Under the pieces are notes generated by a model, which worked only from the letters and a program-made list of their open reading frames with translations, searched no databases and was not told the origin of the DNA. Positions 41,609-49,565 of a stretch of 64,000 bases of DNA are shown in pieces (position 1 is the stretch's first letter; each line of letters opens with the position of its first letter). This DNA is from Clostridiales bacterium UBA1728. GTDB taxonomy: Bacteria; Bacillota; Clostridia; Oscillospirales; Oscillospiraceae. Made by a program: the position numbers and the translations under genes. The stretch spans positions 1 through 64,000 of the forward strand of contig DCIK01000028.1 in assembly GCA_002315975.1 (NCBI GenBank), read 5' to 3'.

Positions 41609-42069
41609 CAGATCTGACCTCCTTTGTTCTTCATATCCTTGCGCTTCTGCTCAAGGATCATGGCGGCCTGATACAGACCCTCCAGGACGGTCTCGGGCTT
41701 GGCAGCGCAGCCGGCGATGTCAACATCAACATCCACATACTTGCTCAGGGGGCCGGCGTAGGTGTAGCCGTCCTTGAACACGTTGCCGGAGGCGGGGCAG
41801 GAGCCCATGGTCACGATGCAGCGGGGTTCGGGAACCTGCTCGATGGTGCGCAGGACACGGTCCTTGATCTGCGCGGTGAGGGGGCCGGTCACAACGACGA
41901 TGTCGGCGTGACGGGGGGTACCGGCCAGACGGAAGCCCAGACGCTCGGCGTCGTAGCGGGGAGTCAGAACGGCAACCAGCTCGATGTCGCAGCCGTTGCA
42001 GCTACCGGCGTTGATGTGGAAGAGCCAAGGGGACTTGGCGGCAGACTTATTGATAAGATTATCAAACAT
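41608..42069 (-). CDS. mbhJ: Mbh-type hydrogenase small subunit (MbhJ/NuoB-like)
   Basis: 153 residues. Homologue of NuoB/PSST holding the proximal 4Fe-4S cluster; the ligands Cys24 and Cys27 (GSCNGCDIE), Cys91 (TMGSCPASG) and Cys121 (DIAGCAAKP) are all present. It sits against MbhL at the [NiFe] site. Gene order here is M-J-N, whereas P. furiosus has J-K-L-M-N. Confidence 0.93.
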   Translation of the reverse strand: MFDNLINKSAAKSPWLFHINAGSCNGCDIELVAVLTPRYDAERLGFRLAGTPRHADIVVVTGPLTAQIKDRVLRTIEQVPEPRCIVTMGSCPASGNVFKDGYTYAGPLSKYVDVDVDIAGCAAKPETVLEGLYQAAMILEQKRKDMKNKGGQI

Positions 42070-42081
42070 GGGCTTTCCTCC

Positions 42082-43035
42082 TTACAGGCCGAACCAGGCC
42101 AGAACCAGGCTCACCAGGGCGAGACCGGCAACCACGGTCCAGTAGAACTTGAAGACCTGCTCAACCTTGAGACGGGCGCAAGTGGCACGGATCAGGGTCA
42201 TGCTGAAGAAGGTGACAAGCAGGCACTCGCCATAGAAGATGGCGGCGTCGGCAGCAACGATGCCGGTGCCCTTGCCGCCCAGGAACAGGGCAGCGAACAG
42301 AGCGGAGACGACCAGCTGCTTCACGTAGTAGTTCAGCTTGAACACGCCCAGAGGAGCGCCGCTGTACTCAACCAGGGGACCTTCGCAGATCTCGGTCTCG
42401 GCCTCGGCCACGTCGAAGGGATGGCAGCCCACTTCGCAGGGGACAACCAGCAGCATGGCGAGAGCGGCGGGGATCATGCTCCACTGGCAGATCATGGCGC
42501 CGTTGGCAGCCTGGTAATCGGCAATAGCCTTCATGGAGAAGGTCACGCCGTCACCGCCGGCCTTCTTGCCGATGGCAAGGAGAACCATGACCAGGGGAAG
42601 CTCGAAGGAGATCACGCTGACCATTTCACGGGAGATACCCACGCCGGCGTAGGGAGAGCCGGAAGCGGCACCGCCGATGATGATGGAGGCAGCGGGAATG
42701 GTGAGCAGGTAGATGATAACGATCATATCGGCGTTCAGCTCGCCGAAGGCAGTAAAGCCGAACTGGGGCAGGAGCAGCATGATGGTGACCAGAGCCACAA
42801 AGCCTACCACAGGGGCGCCGAGGAACACAGTCTTGTTCGCCTCGTAGGGGATGATGGTCTCCTTGCCCATGAGCTTCATGAAGTCATAGAAGGGCTGGAG
42901 AATCGGGGGTCCGATACGCTGCTGCATCTTGGCATAGACCTTACGATCCAGACCGTTGAGCAGAGTGCCGGCCACGAAGCAGAACAGTGCGCCGGGGAAG
43001 ACCAGGATATAGAAGAGCCACATCGGATTAAACAT
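42082..43035 (-). CDS. mbhM: Mbh-type hydrogenase membrane anchor (MbhM/NuoH-like)
   Basis: 317 residues with about eight membrane helices. NuoH-like signatures include GLDRKVYAKMQQRIGPPILQPFYDFMKL (28 residues at about 29-56, including the QRIGP motif) and CEVGCHPFDVAEAETEICEG, the acidic loop near residues 200-220. It anchors the hydrogenase arm and forms the link to the ion-pumping part. AGGAGG-type sites separate it from its neighbours by about 13 bp. Confidence 0.92.
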   Translation of the reverse strand: MFNPMWLFYILVFPGALFCFVAGTLLNGLDRKVYAKMQQRIGPPILQPFYDFMKLMGKETIIPYEANKTVFLGAPVVGFVALVTIMLLLPQFGFTAFGELNADMIVIIYLLTIPAASIIIGGAASGSPYAGVGISREMVSVISFELPLVMVLLAIGKKAGGDGVTFSMKAIADYQAANGAMICQWSMIPAALAMLLVVPCEVGCHPFDVAEAETEICEGPLVEYSGAPLGVFKLNYYVKQLVVSALFAALFLGGKGTGIVAADAAIFYGECLLVTFFSMTLIRATCARLKVEQVFKFYWTVVAGLALVSLVLAWFGL

Positions 43036-43049
43036 TCTGCTTCACCTCC

Positions 43050-44978
43050 TTAAAGTACTGCATTCAGGTACATCACAAACACGGCCAGAGCGCCGATGGC
43101 CCAGACAGCGTAGTCGTTGACAACGCCGGAGTGGATGCCCTCGAGCTTCTCAAAGTAGCCCTTGAAGTTGTGGCGGAAGCCCCAGAAGAGGTCGCTGCCC
43201 ACAACGGTGCTACGGGTGGCCATTTCGCCGCCGAAGAAGGTGGCGTGCTTGTTGTCGGGCTGTTCCTTGGAATTGTTGGTGTAGCCGCGGGAGGACTTGC
43301 CGAAGACGGCAACCACCGTGAAGGCCACCAGAACGATGCCGAAGAGAACCAGCCACATAACGGGAGTCCAGTTGCCGATGGTGATCTGCTCAGCGGAGAT
43401 CTCAGTGGCAGCGGAGCCGGTGATCTTCTCGGTGTAGCCGGCGCCCATCATGGTGTCGATGTACTTGTTGACGCTCATAACAGCGTTGACAGCGGGGGTG
43501 ATGAGCTTCTCGGTGACGAACTTGGGGGCGACACCGGTGAAGACGCAGAGGATAGCCATGACCCACATGGGCAGGAGCATGGAGCCGGGGACTTCCTTCA
43601 CATCATCAAACTCAGGACGGGACTGGCCGAAGAAGGCAGACTGGGTGACCTTGATGAAGGAGGCGAGGGTCAGAGTGGAGGTGATGAGGGCCACGACGGT
43701 GACGAACAGATAGCCGAAGCTCTGAGCGCTCTTGGCGTAGATGGCCTGGTAGATCATCCACTTGGACACAAAGCCGTTGAAGGGAGGCAGACCGGAGATG
43801 GAGAAGGCAGCGATCAGGAAGATGATGCAGGTCTGGGGCATCTTCTTGGCGAGACCGCCCATGTTGTTGAGGTTGGTGCGGCCGGTGGCGTAGTAAACAG
43901 CGCCGGCGCAGAGGAAGAGGAGGCCCTTGAACAGGGTGTGGTTCATGGCGTGGTACAGGCCGCCGGCCACGCCCAGAGCAGTGCCGAGGCCGATGGCGGT
44001 GAGCACGTAGCCGATCTGGGAGATGGAGTGGAAGGCCAGCAGACGCTTGAAGTCATGCTGATTCAGAGCCATGGTGACGCCCACGAACATGCTCACGGTG
44101 CCCACAGCAACCAGAAGAGTCTGAACCTTGCCGAGACCCATGGTCTGGAGAATGATGTAGCACACGCGGATGAGGCCGTAGACGCCGGCCTTGTTGACCA
44201 TGCCGGAGAACAGCATGGAGACGGAGGCGGGGGCAGCCATGTAGGCATCGGCAGCGACGAAGTGGAAGGGAACGGCGTAGGACTTGATGCCGAAGCCGGT
44301 GATAAGCAGAGCGAAGGCCAGGATCATGGTGGAGTTGCCGGTGATGCCGACCTTGGCGATCATGGCGGAGAGCTGAGCCATGTTCAGGGTGTGGCACTGG
44401 GCGTAGAGCAGAGCGATACCGGTCAGGGTGCAGGTGGAGCCCAGAGAGCCGATGACCAGATACTTGAAGCCGGCCTCGAGAGCGCCCTTGCTCCAGTTAC
44501 GGAAGGCGGTCAGGGCAACGCAGGCGAAGGTCATGATCTCGATCATAACGAACATATTGAAAATGTCGCCGGTGAGAACCAGACCCAGGACGGAGCCGGA
44601 GAGCATCAGGTACAGGGTGTAGTAGTAGTCGCCACCCTCATCGCGGCTCATATACTTGATGGAGTACCAGCCGGAGAGGTAGGTGGTCAGGGTGACCAGC
44701 AGGGCGAAGAAGGCATTGAGGGAGTCCACCTCAAGGCCGATGCCGATGGCATAGTCCTTGACGGGAGTCCAGTTGCCCAGCCAGTAAGTAATAATGTTGC
44801 CGTCGATAATGACATACTTGGCCACGCAGAGAACCATCACAAAGGAAGCGGTGGCAGCAGCCATGGCCAGGAAAATGCGCAGGGTCTTGTTCTTGCCGCC
44901 GAAGATGGTCACCAGGAAGGCGCCGAGGAAGAGCACCATGGTGGCCAGAGCGGGGAAGTGTTCAACGTAATTCATCAT
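43050..44978 (-). CDS. mbhH: Antiporter-like pump subunit, MbhH with fused MbhI-like tail
   Basis: 642 residues; MbhH alone is usually about 510. The first 480 or so residues form a 14-helix Mrp-D/NuoL-M-N type pump domain with the key Glu region (VMIEIMTFACVALTAFRNW near 145), KAGVYGLIRV and HALNHTLFKG-like AMNHTLFKGLLFL. After a soluble linker (Asn/Lys-rich near 565-580) a further segment FWGFRHNFKGYFEKLEGIHS with a last membrane helix follows, which looks like the separate MbhI subunit. No separate mbhI gene is found. Two adjacent ATGs (44978, 44975) overlap the stop of mbhG. Confidence 0.9.
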   Translation of the reverse strand: MMNYVEHFPALATMVLFLGAFLVTIFGGKNKTLRIFLAMAAATASFVMVLCVAKYVIIDGNIITYWLGNWTPVKDYAIGIGLEVDSLNAFFALLVTLTTYLSGWYSIKYMSRDEGGDYYYTLYLMLSGSVLGLVLTGDIFNMFVMIEIMTFACVALTAFRNWSKGALEAGFKYLVIGSLGSTCTLTGIALLYAQCHTLNMAQLSAMIAKVGITGNSTMILAFALLITGFGIKSYAVPFHFVAADAYMAAPASVSMLFSGMVNKAGVYGLIRVCYIILQTMGLGKVQTLLVAVGTVSMFVGVTMALNQHDFKRLLAFHSISQIGYVLTAIGLGTALGVAGGLYHAMNHTLFKGLLFLCAGAVYYATGRTNLNNMGGLAKKMPQTCIIFLIAAFSISGLPPFNGFVSKWMIYQAIYAKSAQSFGYLFVTVVALITSTLTLASFIKVTQSAFFGQSRPEFDDVKEVPGSMLLPMWVMAILCVFTGVAPKFVTEKLITPAVNAVMSVNKYIDTMMGAGYTEKITGSAATEISAEQITIGNWTPVMWLVLFGIVLVAFTVVAVFGKSSRGYTNNSKEQPDNKHATFFGGEMATRSTVVGSDLFWGFRHNFKGYFEKLEGIHSGVVNDYAVWAIGALAVFVMYLNAVL

Positions 44979-45343
44979 CAGCCTCTAAGCCTCCTGATCT
45001 GGTCGGCTTCCAGAGTGCCGTAGGTCTGACCGATGCGGATGACGATGGACAGAGCCATGGCCGTCACGCAGGCGCCGATAACGATGCTGGTCAGAGTAAG
45101 GGCCTGGGGAACCGGGTCCACGAAGTAGACGGCGCCGTTCTTGGCGAGGTATTCAAGCTCGCTGCCCACATAGAGGGGAGCCGTGCCGCCTTCGTTGTAG
45201 CCAACAGACACGATGAAGAGGTTCACGCCGTAGTCCAGCAGGCCGAGGCCGCAGACGATCTGGATGAGGTTCTTCTTCACCATGAGCATGTACATACCGA
45301 GGGCCAGCAGAATGATGGAGCAAACGTAATTCTGAATCATCAT
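44978..45343 (-). CDS. mbhG: MbhG (MrpC/NuoK-like) subunit
   Basis: 121 residues, three membrane helices, with LIQIVCGLGLLDYGVNLFIV near the N-terminus and DPVPQALTLTSIVIGACVTA in the middle. The latter is the MrpC/NuoK signature. Part of the Mrp-like ion-translocating module. ATGATG gives two equivalent starts. Confidence 0.92.
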   Translation of the reverse strand: MMIQNYVCSIILLALGMYMLMVKKNLIQIVCGLGLLDYGVNLFIVSVGYNEGGTAPLYVGSELEYLAKNGAVYFVDPVPQALTLTSIVIGACVTAMALSIVIRIGQTYGTLEADQIRRLRG

Positions 45344-45358
45344 AATTCCATACCCTCC

Positions 45359-45820
45359 TTACATTTCGTCCTGATTGTCGCCAAGGAGCGAGATGAGCAG
45401 CATCAGCAGGAAAGCCACGCCGGTGAGGACCTTGAAGCCCACGGCCCAGCTCATGTAGGTGATGGTGCCGGCGGAGATCACCTTGCCGGGATCGCCGTTG
45501 TTCCAGATGGCGTTGCGCACGAAGTTGCCGCCGGCCACGAGGCCGATGGTAGCCAGTGCAATGTAGGCGATGGCGCCGAAGGCTTCGCCCTTGTGCATGA
45601 GATGGGGATTGATCGCAGCCTTCATGGTCTTGAAGCCGTAGCCCAGATAGAGCAGGATGGCAGCAGAGCTGGCAATAACGCCGCCCTGGAAGCCGCCGCC
45701 GGGGGACACGGTGCCGAAGAGAATAACGGCCAGACCGAAGACGATCGCGAAGGGGAGATACATATCAGCGCCGCACTTGACGATCACGTGGCGGACCTTC
45801 ATCTTGTTGCCATTATTCAT
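45359..45820 (-). CDS. mbhF: MbhF (MrpB-like) subunit
   Basis: 153 residues with four membrane helices, including VSPGGGFQGGVIASSAAILL near residues 48-67, the family hallmark GGGFQGG. MrpB-domain membrane protein of the Na+/H+ module. Its start overlaps the end of mbhE by 8 bp. Confidence 0.92.
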   Translation of the reverse strand: MNNGNKMKVRHVIVKCGADMYLPFAIVFGLAVILFGTVSPGGGFQGGVIASSAAILLYLGYGFKTMKAAINPHLMHKGEAFGAIAYIALATIGLVAGGNFVRNAIWNNGDPGKVISAGTITYMSWAVGFKVLTGVAFLLMLLISLLGDNQDEM

Positions 45821-46220
45821 CGTCCGCTTCCTCCTCTCTGCCTTTCATGTTCTTCAGGATGATAAAGGAGCCGGCAATGGCGGTGAGCAGGATAAAGCTC
45901 TCGCCCATGGTATCGTAGCCACGGTAGTCAAACACGATGGGAGCCACATCGTTGATGGACTCGGTCTCGCTGAGGTCGGTGGTGACGATGATGGAGGCAA
46001 TGCCGTCGGGATTCTCGGGCAGGTTGCGCTCGCCTTCAGCCTTTTCATCGGGGTTCTTGTCGCTCTCGTAGCTCACATAGTCCTTGTAGAGCTCGTAGGC
46101 GTCGGTGCCCACTTCCTGGGCATTGTAGGTCACGGCGAAGTTTTCCTTGAGGTTGGTCACGGCACCGATGCCGGCACCCAGGAAAATCACCAGAGCCAGG
46201 AGGATTGCTACTTTCTTCAT
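45813..46220 (-). CDS. mbhE: MbhE-like subunit
   Basis: 135 residues: an N-terminal membrane helix (IALLLALVIFLGAGIGAV-like), a soluble acidic region of about 55 residues, and a C-terminal part with PIVFDYRGYDTMGESFILLTAI (family motif DYRxxDTxGE, 22 residues at about 93-114) and a last helix. This matches the hydrogenase subunit E that contributes part of the MrpB-like fold. One-base overlap with mbhD. Confidence 0.88.
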   Translation of the reverse strand: MKKVAILLALVIFLGAGIGAVTNLKENFAVTYNAQEVGTDAYELYKDYVSYESDKNPDEKAEGERNLPENPDGIASIIVTTDLSETESINDVAPIVFDYRGYDTMGESFILLTAIAGSFIILKNMKGREEEADDE

Positions 46221-46501
46221 TACTTTTCCTCCTCCTTAGTGGCCTTGCGCATGGCGATCACGAAGAGGATGGTGCTGAGCACGCAGCCGACAGAGGCTTC
46301 GGCGATGGCAACGTCGGGGGCATGGAGGATAATGAACTCCAGAGCGACGAAGGCACCGCAGCCGCCCAGAGCCAGAACGCAGCTCAGGGGCTTCTTCATG
46401 CTGGCGGTCAGAATGCCGCCAACGATGATGCCGAGAATGCAAAAGCCGTTGAGAATGGTGAGCCAGTCAATGTTAGCAAAGAAATTAGTCATCGAATTCA
46501 T
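46220..46501 (-). CDS. mbhD: MbhD-like subunit (DUF4040)
   Basis: 93 residues, three membrane helices. The DUF4040 signature is visible in APDVAIAEASVGCVLSTILF near residues 60-79 (the Glu is thought to be in the proton/sodium path of MrpA-like subunits). Its start overlaps mbhC by 17 bp. Confidence 0.9.
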   Translation of the reverse strand: MNSMTNFFANIDWLTILNGFCILGIIVGGILTASMKKPLSCVLALGGCGAFVALEFIILHAPDVAIAEASVGCVLSTILFVIAMRKATKEEEK

Positions 46502-46847
46502 CCTCCCCGTAAGCGTCGCAGACGAATTCCTTCTCGGGGCGCACGCCGTGCTTGTAAGCAGCCTTGGCGATGCTGTGGCCGCCGATGGGGTTGGCCAGAA
46601 TGGAGAAGAGACCGATCAGGGCGATCTTGATGAGCATGGTCCAGCCCAGCTCGTAGCCCTCGACGATCATGCTGATGGCCTTCACGAGACCGCCGATGAC
46701 GGCGCCGTACAGGCCGAGGGTGGAGATATTGGTGGAGCTCTGCATACGGCAGAAGGCGTCGGGCATACGGAGCAGACCGACGGTGCCGGCAAAGGCGAAG
46801 AAGATGCCAATCACCACAAAGGCATCGGAGACGTAACGCAGAATCAT
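46485..46847 (-). CDS. mbhC: MbhC (MrpG-like) subunit
   Basis: 120 residues, three membrane helices with the MnhG/PhaG features FAFAGTVGLLRMPDAFCRMQ and STNISTLGLYGAVIGG. Member of the cation-antiporter part of the complex. It starts one base after the mbhB stop. Confidence 0.92.
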   Translation of the reverse strand: MILRYVSDAFVVIGIFFAFAGTVGLLRMPDAFCRMQSSTNISTLGLYGAVIGGLVKAISMIVEGYELGWTMLIKIALIGLFSILANPIGGHSIAKAAYKHGVRPEKEFVCDAYGEDEFDD

Positions 46848-46848
46848 A

Positions 46849-47103
46849 TTACAGCCTCCCTTCCAGATAACGGGCCACGCAGACCATGCTCATGAAGCCG
46901 AGGATGGCAGTGACCAGTGCGATGTCGAGATAAATGCCGCGGCCGCTCTCCAGAGCGAAGAGCACCAGAGCCACGTCGGTGAGAATGTCCACGCTGTCAG
47001 CCGCAACAGCCCGGTCGACCACGGAGGGTCCCTTGGCAACGCGGATCATGCACAGCAGGGCCAGCAGGACATAAATAGCGGCAAAGACAGTCAGTTCCGT
47101 CAT
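46849..47103 (-). CDS. mbhB: MbhB (MrpF-like) subunit
   Basis: 84 residues from ATG 47103; the longer frame to 47124 lies in mbhA. Three membrane helices with the MrpF pattern RVAKGPSVVDRAVAADSVDI near residues 24-43. The start overlaps the mbhA stop by 4 bp. Confidence 0.9.
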   Translation of the reverse strand: MTELTVFAAIYVLLALLCMIRVAKGPSVVDRAVAADSVDILTDVALVLFALESGRGIYLDIALVTAILGFMSMVCVARYLEGRL

Positions 47104-47624
47104 TCGAAGATCCTCCCTACCCATTTTTCCAGGGTGCCCTTAATGGCGTCGCCCTGCTGCTCGGCGGTACCCTCAGCCACATCGATCCAGTGGATGTAGT
47201 ACCAGGCCTTGCCCTGCTCGTCCTCGGCCACATCCATGGTGATGGTGCCGGGGGTCAGGGTGATGGAATTGGCCAGCATAGCCTGACCGTACTCGCTCTT
47301 CATCTCGCTGGGCACCTTGACAATGCCGGGGTTGATGGGCAGAGCGGGGTTGAGAGCGCGCTTCGCAACGTCCAGGTTAGCCTTGAGCAGCTCGATGGGG
47401 AATACGACCAGAACGTAGCCCAGCAGAGCGAAAAGGTGCTTGGGGTTGAGCAGACGGAACGGACTCTCGTGGATGAAGAAACGGCCCGCAAAGAGCGCGA
47501 CCAGCGCACTGACGGCAGCGCCGGCGATGAGCATCTGGGGATCAAGGGACAGGGTAATGAGCATCCAGAATGCCGCACAGACCACGAAAGTGGCCAGCCA
47601 CGCACCGAAGCTTGTTTTCTTCAT
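47100..47624 (-). CDS. mbhA: MbhA (MrpE-like) subunit
   Basis: 174 residues from ATG 47624 (AGGAGGTG upstream). Three N-terminal membrane helices, then a cytosolic MnhE domain with LALNPALPINPGIVKVPSEM-like text and LANSITLTPGTITMDV (about 106-121), the family signature. It opens the Mrp-like half of the operon, 70 bp after hypA. Confidence 0.92.
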   Translation of the reverse strand: MKKTSFGAWLATFVVCAAFWMLITLSLDPQMLIAGAAVSALVALFAGRFFIHESPFRLLNPKHLFALLGYVLVVFPIELLKANLDVAKRALNPALPINPGIVKVPSEMKSEYGQAMLANSITLTPGTITMDVAEDEQGKAWYYIHWIDVAEGTAEQQGDAIKGTLEKWVGRIFE

Positions 47625-47695
47625 GTGCACACCTCCTTGAAATCTTTTCTTTCCTTTTATTTTAAGTTTTTGCGACAAAATCAGGGCAGCCGACC

Positions 47696-48031
47696 TTATT
47701 CCACGGCCAGACTGTCAACAAAGAACTCGCGACCGGAGACCAGCCTGATGGCACCGCCGCAGCGGGGACATTCGTAGATCTTCTCCGCGGTGCCCTCAAA
47801 GCCGCAGTCATAGCAGCGGAGCGTGCCGGGTACGATGTCGCACACCAGCTCCGCGTCCTCGCAGACCGTGTCCTTGGAGACGTAGGGGAAGAATTCGCGC
47901 AGGTAGCCGGGCTCGATGCCGGAAAAGGCACCGATGTGAAGGCGGATTTCCTTCACCTTTTTGAAACCCTCCCGTTCAGCCGCTTCGGAGCAGAGCTTCA
48001 CGAGACTCTGGGTGGTTGCTAACTCGTGCAT
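47696..48031 (-). CDS. hypA: Hydrogenase maturation nickel metallochaperone HypA
   Basis: 111 residues. N-terminal MHELATTQSLV with the Ni-binding Met-His-Glu, and the zinc motif CYDCGFEGTAEKIYECPRCG (two CxxC, about 73-92). HypA delivers nickel to the [NiFe] site together with HypB. It is placed inside the structural operon between mbhL and mbhA, overlapping the mbhL stop by one base. hypB is not found in the window. Confidence 0.94.
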   Translation of the reverse strand: MHELATTQSLVKLCSEAAEREGFKKVKEIRLHIGAFSGIEPGYLREFFPYVSKDTVCEDAELVCDIVPGTLRCYDCGFEGTAEKIYECPRCGGAIRLVSGREFFVDSLAVE

Positions 48032-49113
48032 CAGTCGTCGAGGCAGGAGAAGCAGGGGTCGATGCTGGCCACGATCAGACCGCCGTCAGCCACGGTGTTG
48101 CCGCGGAGCATCACGGGGATGGTGGGAGCATTGCGGAAGGTGGGCACGTGGATGGACACGCGCTGGTTGAGCTGGGAGCCGTTACCGGCGACCTTGTAGG
48201 TCAGCTGGCCGCGGGGAGCCTCCAGACGGTGAACAAACTCGCCCTCAGCCAGCTTGGGAATCTTGTTGCCCAGATTGATGGGGCCTTCGGGCAGGTTCTC
48301 CAGAGCCTGAATGAGGATCTTGGCGGACTCGTAGCACTCCAGGGCACGGACGACCACGCGGGCGTAAACGTCGCAGGAGTCAACCACGGGAATGTCGAAG
48401 TCGAAGTCTTCGTAGCTGGAGTAGGGGGCATCCTTACGGACGTCGATCTTGACGCCGGAAGCGCGGGCGTGGGGGCCCACAGCGCCCATGCGGAGGGCTT
48501 CCTCAGTGGTCATCACGCCGACACCCTTGGTACGCATGGCGATGGTCTTGTCGGTGGTGGCGATCTCCACGATGCGGTCCAGAGCGGGCAGAGCAGCGGT
48601 GAGCTTCTGGAGGAAGTCACGGCGCATCTCGTCGCTGATGTCGCGGCGGGCGCCGCCGGGGATGCACATGGCATAGTTGACGCGGTTGCCGGAGAGAGCC
48701 TCCAGCATATCCATGATGACCTCACGGACGTCCCAGATGCGCATGAACATGGAGTCATGGCCGATGAGATGGCAGGCGATGCCCAGCCACAGGAAGTGGG
48801 AGTGCAGACGCTCCAGCTCGCAGGTGATCACGCGGATATACTGGCCGCGCTTGGGAACCTCGGTCTTGTTCAGACCTTCCACAGCCAGAGCATAGTTCAT
48901 GGCGTGGGAGTGAGAGCAGATGCCGCAGACGCGCTCCACCAGAACGATGGTCTGGATGGCGTTGCGCTCGGTAGACAGCTTCTCGATGCCGCGGTGGTTG
49001 TAGCCGACGAACACCTCGGCGTCCTTGATCAGTTCGCCTTCGGTATACAGCTTGGCGTGGACCGGCTCTTCCAGAGCGGGATGGTACGGTCCGATAGGTA
49101 CGACGTAGCTCAT
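48031..49113 (-). CDS. mbhL: [NiFe] hydrogenase large subunit (MbhL)
   Basis: 360 residues, group 4 type. Both metal-binding pairs are intact: RVCGICSHSH with Cys63 and Cys66, and DPCFSC with Cys354 and Cys357. This distinguishes it from the Mbx/complex I homologues that have lost the nickel ligands. The protein ends three residues after Cys357 (LDD), so it lacks the C-terminal extension that a maturation protease normally removes. It should reduce protons to H2 with electrons from ferredoxin. Confidence 0.95.
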   Translation of the reverse strand: MSYVVPIGPYHPALEEPVHAKLYTEGELIKDAEVFVGYNHRGIEKLSTERNAIQTIVLVERVCGICSHSHAMNYALAVEGLNKTEVPKRGQYIRVITCELERLHSHFLWLGIACHLIGHDSMFMRIWDVREVIMDMLEALSGNRVNYAMCIPGGARRDISDEMRRDFLQKLTAALPALDRIVEIATTDKTIAMRTKGVGVMTTEEALRMGAVGPHARASGVKIDVRKDAPYSSYEDFDFDIPVVDSCDVYARVVVRALECYESAKILIQALENLPEGPINLGNKIPKLAEGEFVHRLEAPRGQLTYKVAGNGSQLNQRVSIHVPTFRNAPTIPVMLRGNTVADGGLIVASIDPCFSCLDD

Positions 49114-49511
49114 TTCTTTTCCTCCAATTCGTGACGCTTTTCAACCAGCTCGGACAGCGGGGTCACGAGGATCTGACCCTTGCCCTGAGTCTCGAGCATA
49201 TCCTCGGGAAGGAAGAGACGCTTGGAAACGTCAAGACCCTCGAACTCAATACCCATGAGCTCGTTGATCTCGCGCTCCGGCCACTCTGCCGCCGTGTCAT
49301 AAATCTCGACGATAGAGGGAAGCGTCTTCTGCCCTACCACGTAGTAGGACTCGACACCCTTTTCGCACTCGTAGTCCCAGGAGATCCTCGGCTGGCCGTC
49401 GGTCTGCACATAGCCATGGATCATGACGAGCATGACGCCGGCTTTGCGCTTCTTCTCGGCAAGGGGAACGATCTCTTCAGGGGTAATCTCGAATGTCTTG
49501 AACTCCTGCAT
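49110..49511 (-). CDS. mbhK: Mbh-type hydrogenase NuoC-like subunit (MbhK)
   Basis: 133 residues. NuoC/30-kDa-like subunit with SIVEIYDTAAEWPEREINEL (the WxEREI pattern) followed by MGIEFEGLD (about 76-105). It is a structural partner of MbhL with no cofactor. First of the structural genes; ATG of mbhL overlaps its stop. A possible internal promoter lies just upstream (49557-49565). Confidence 0.9.
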   Translation of the reverse strand: MQEFKTFEITPEEIVPLAEKKRKAGVMLVMIHGYVQTDGQPRISWDYECEKGVESYYVVGQKTLPSIVEIYDTAAEWPEREINELMGIEFEGLDVSKRLFLPEDMLETQGKGQILVTPLSELVEKRHELEEKK

Positions 49512-49556
49512 GTTTCCACCTCTTTCAATGTATGGATATTTTTGGTTGCCTACAAT

Positions 49557-49565
49557 ATTATATCA
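49557..49565 (-). promoter_or_regulatory. Possible internal promoter before mbhK
   Basis: Minus-strand extended -10 TGATATAAT between hypE and mbhK; no good -35. It could give the structural genes their own transcript. Confidence 0.3.

Noticed and set aside
43131..45023. A 630-codon plus-strand open frame opposite mbhH
   Set aside because: It is the antisense shadow of mbhH: low-complexity His/Gly/Glu/Val text, no ribosome site, and the minus frame has clear membrane-subunit motifs.
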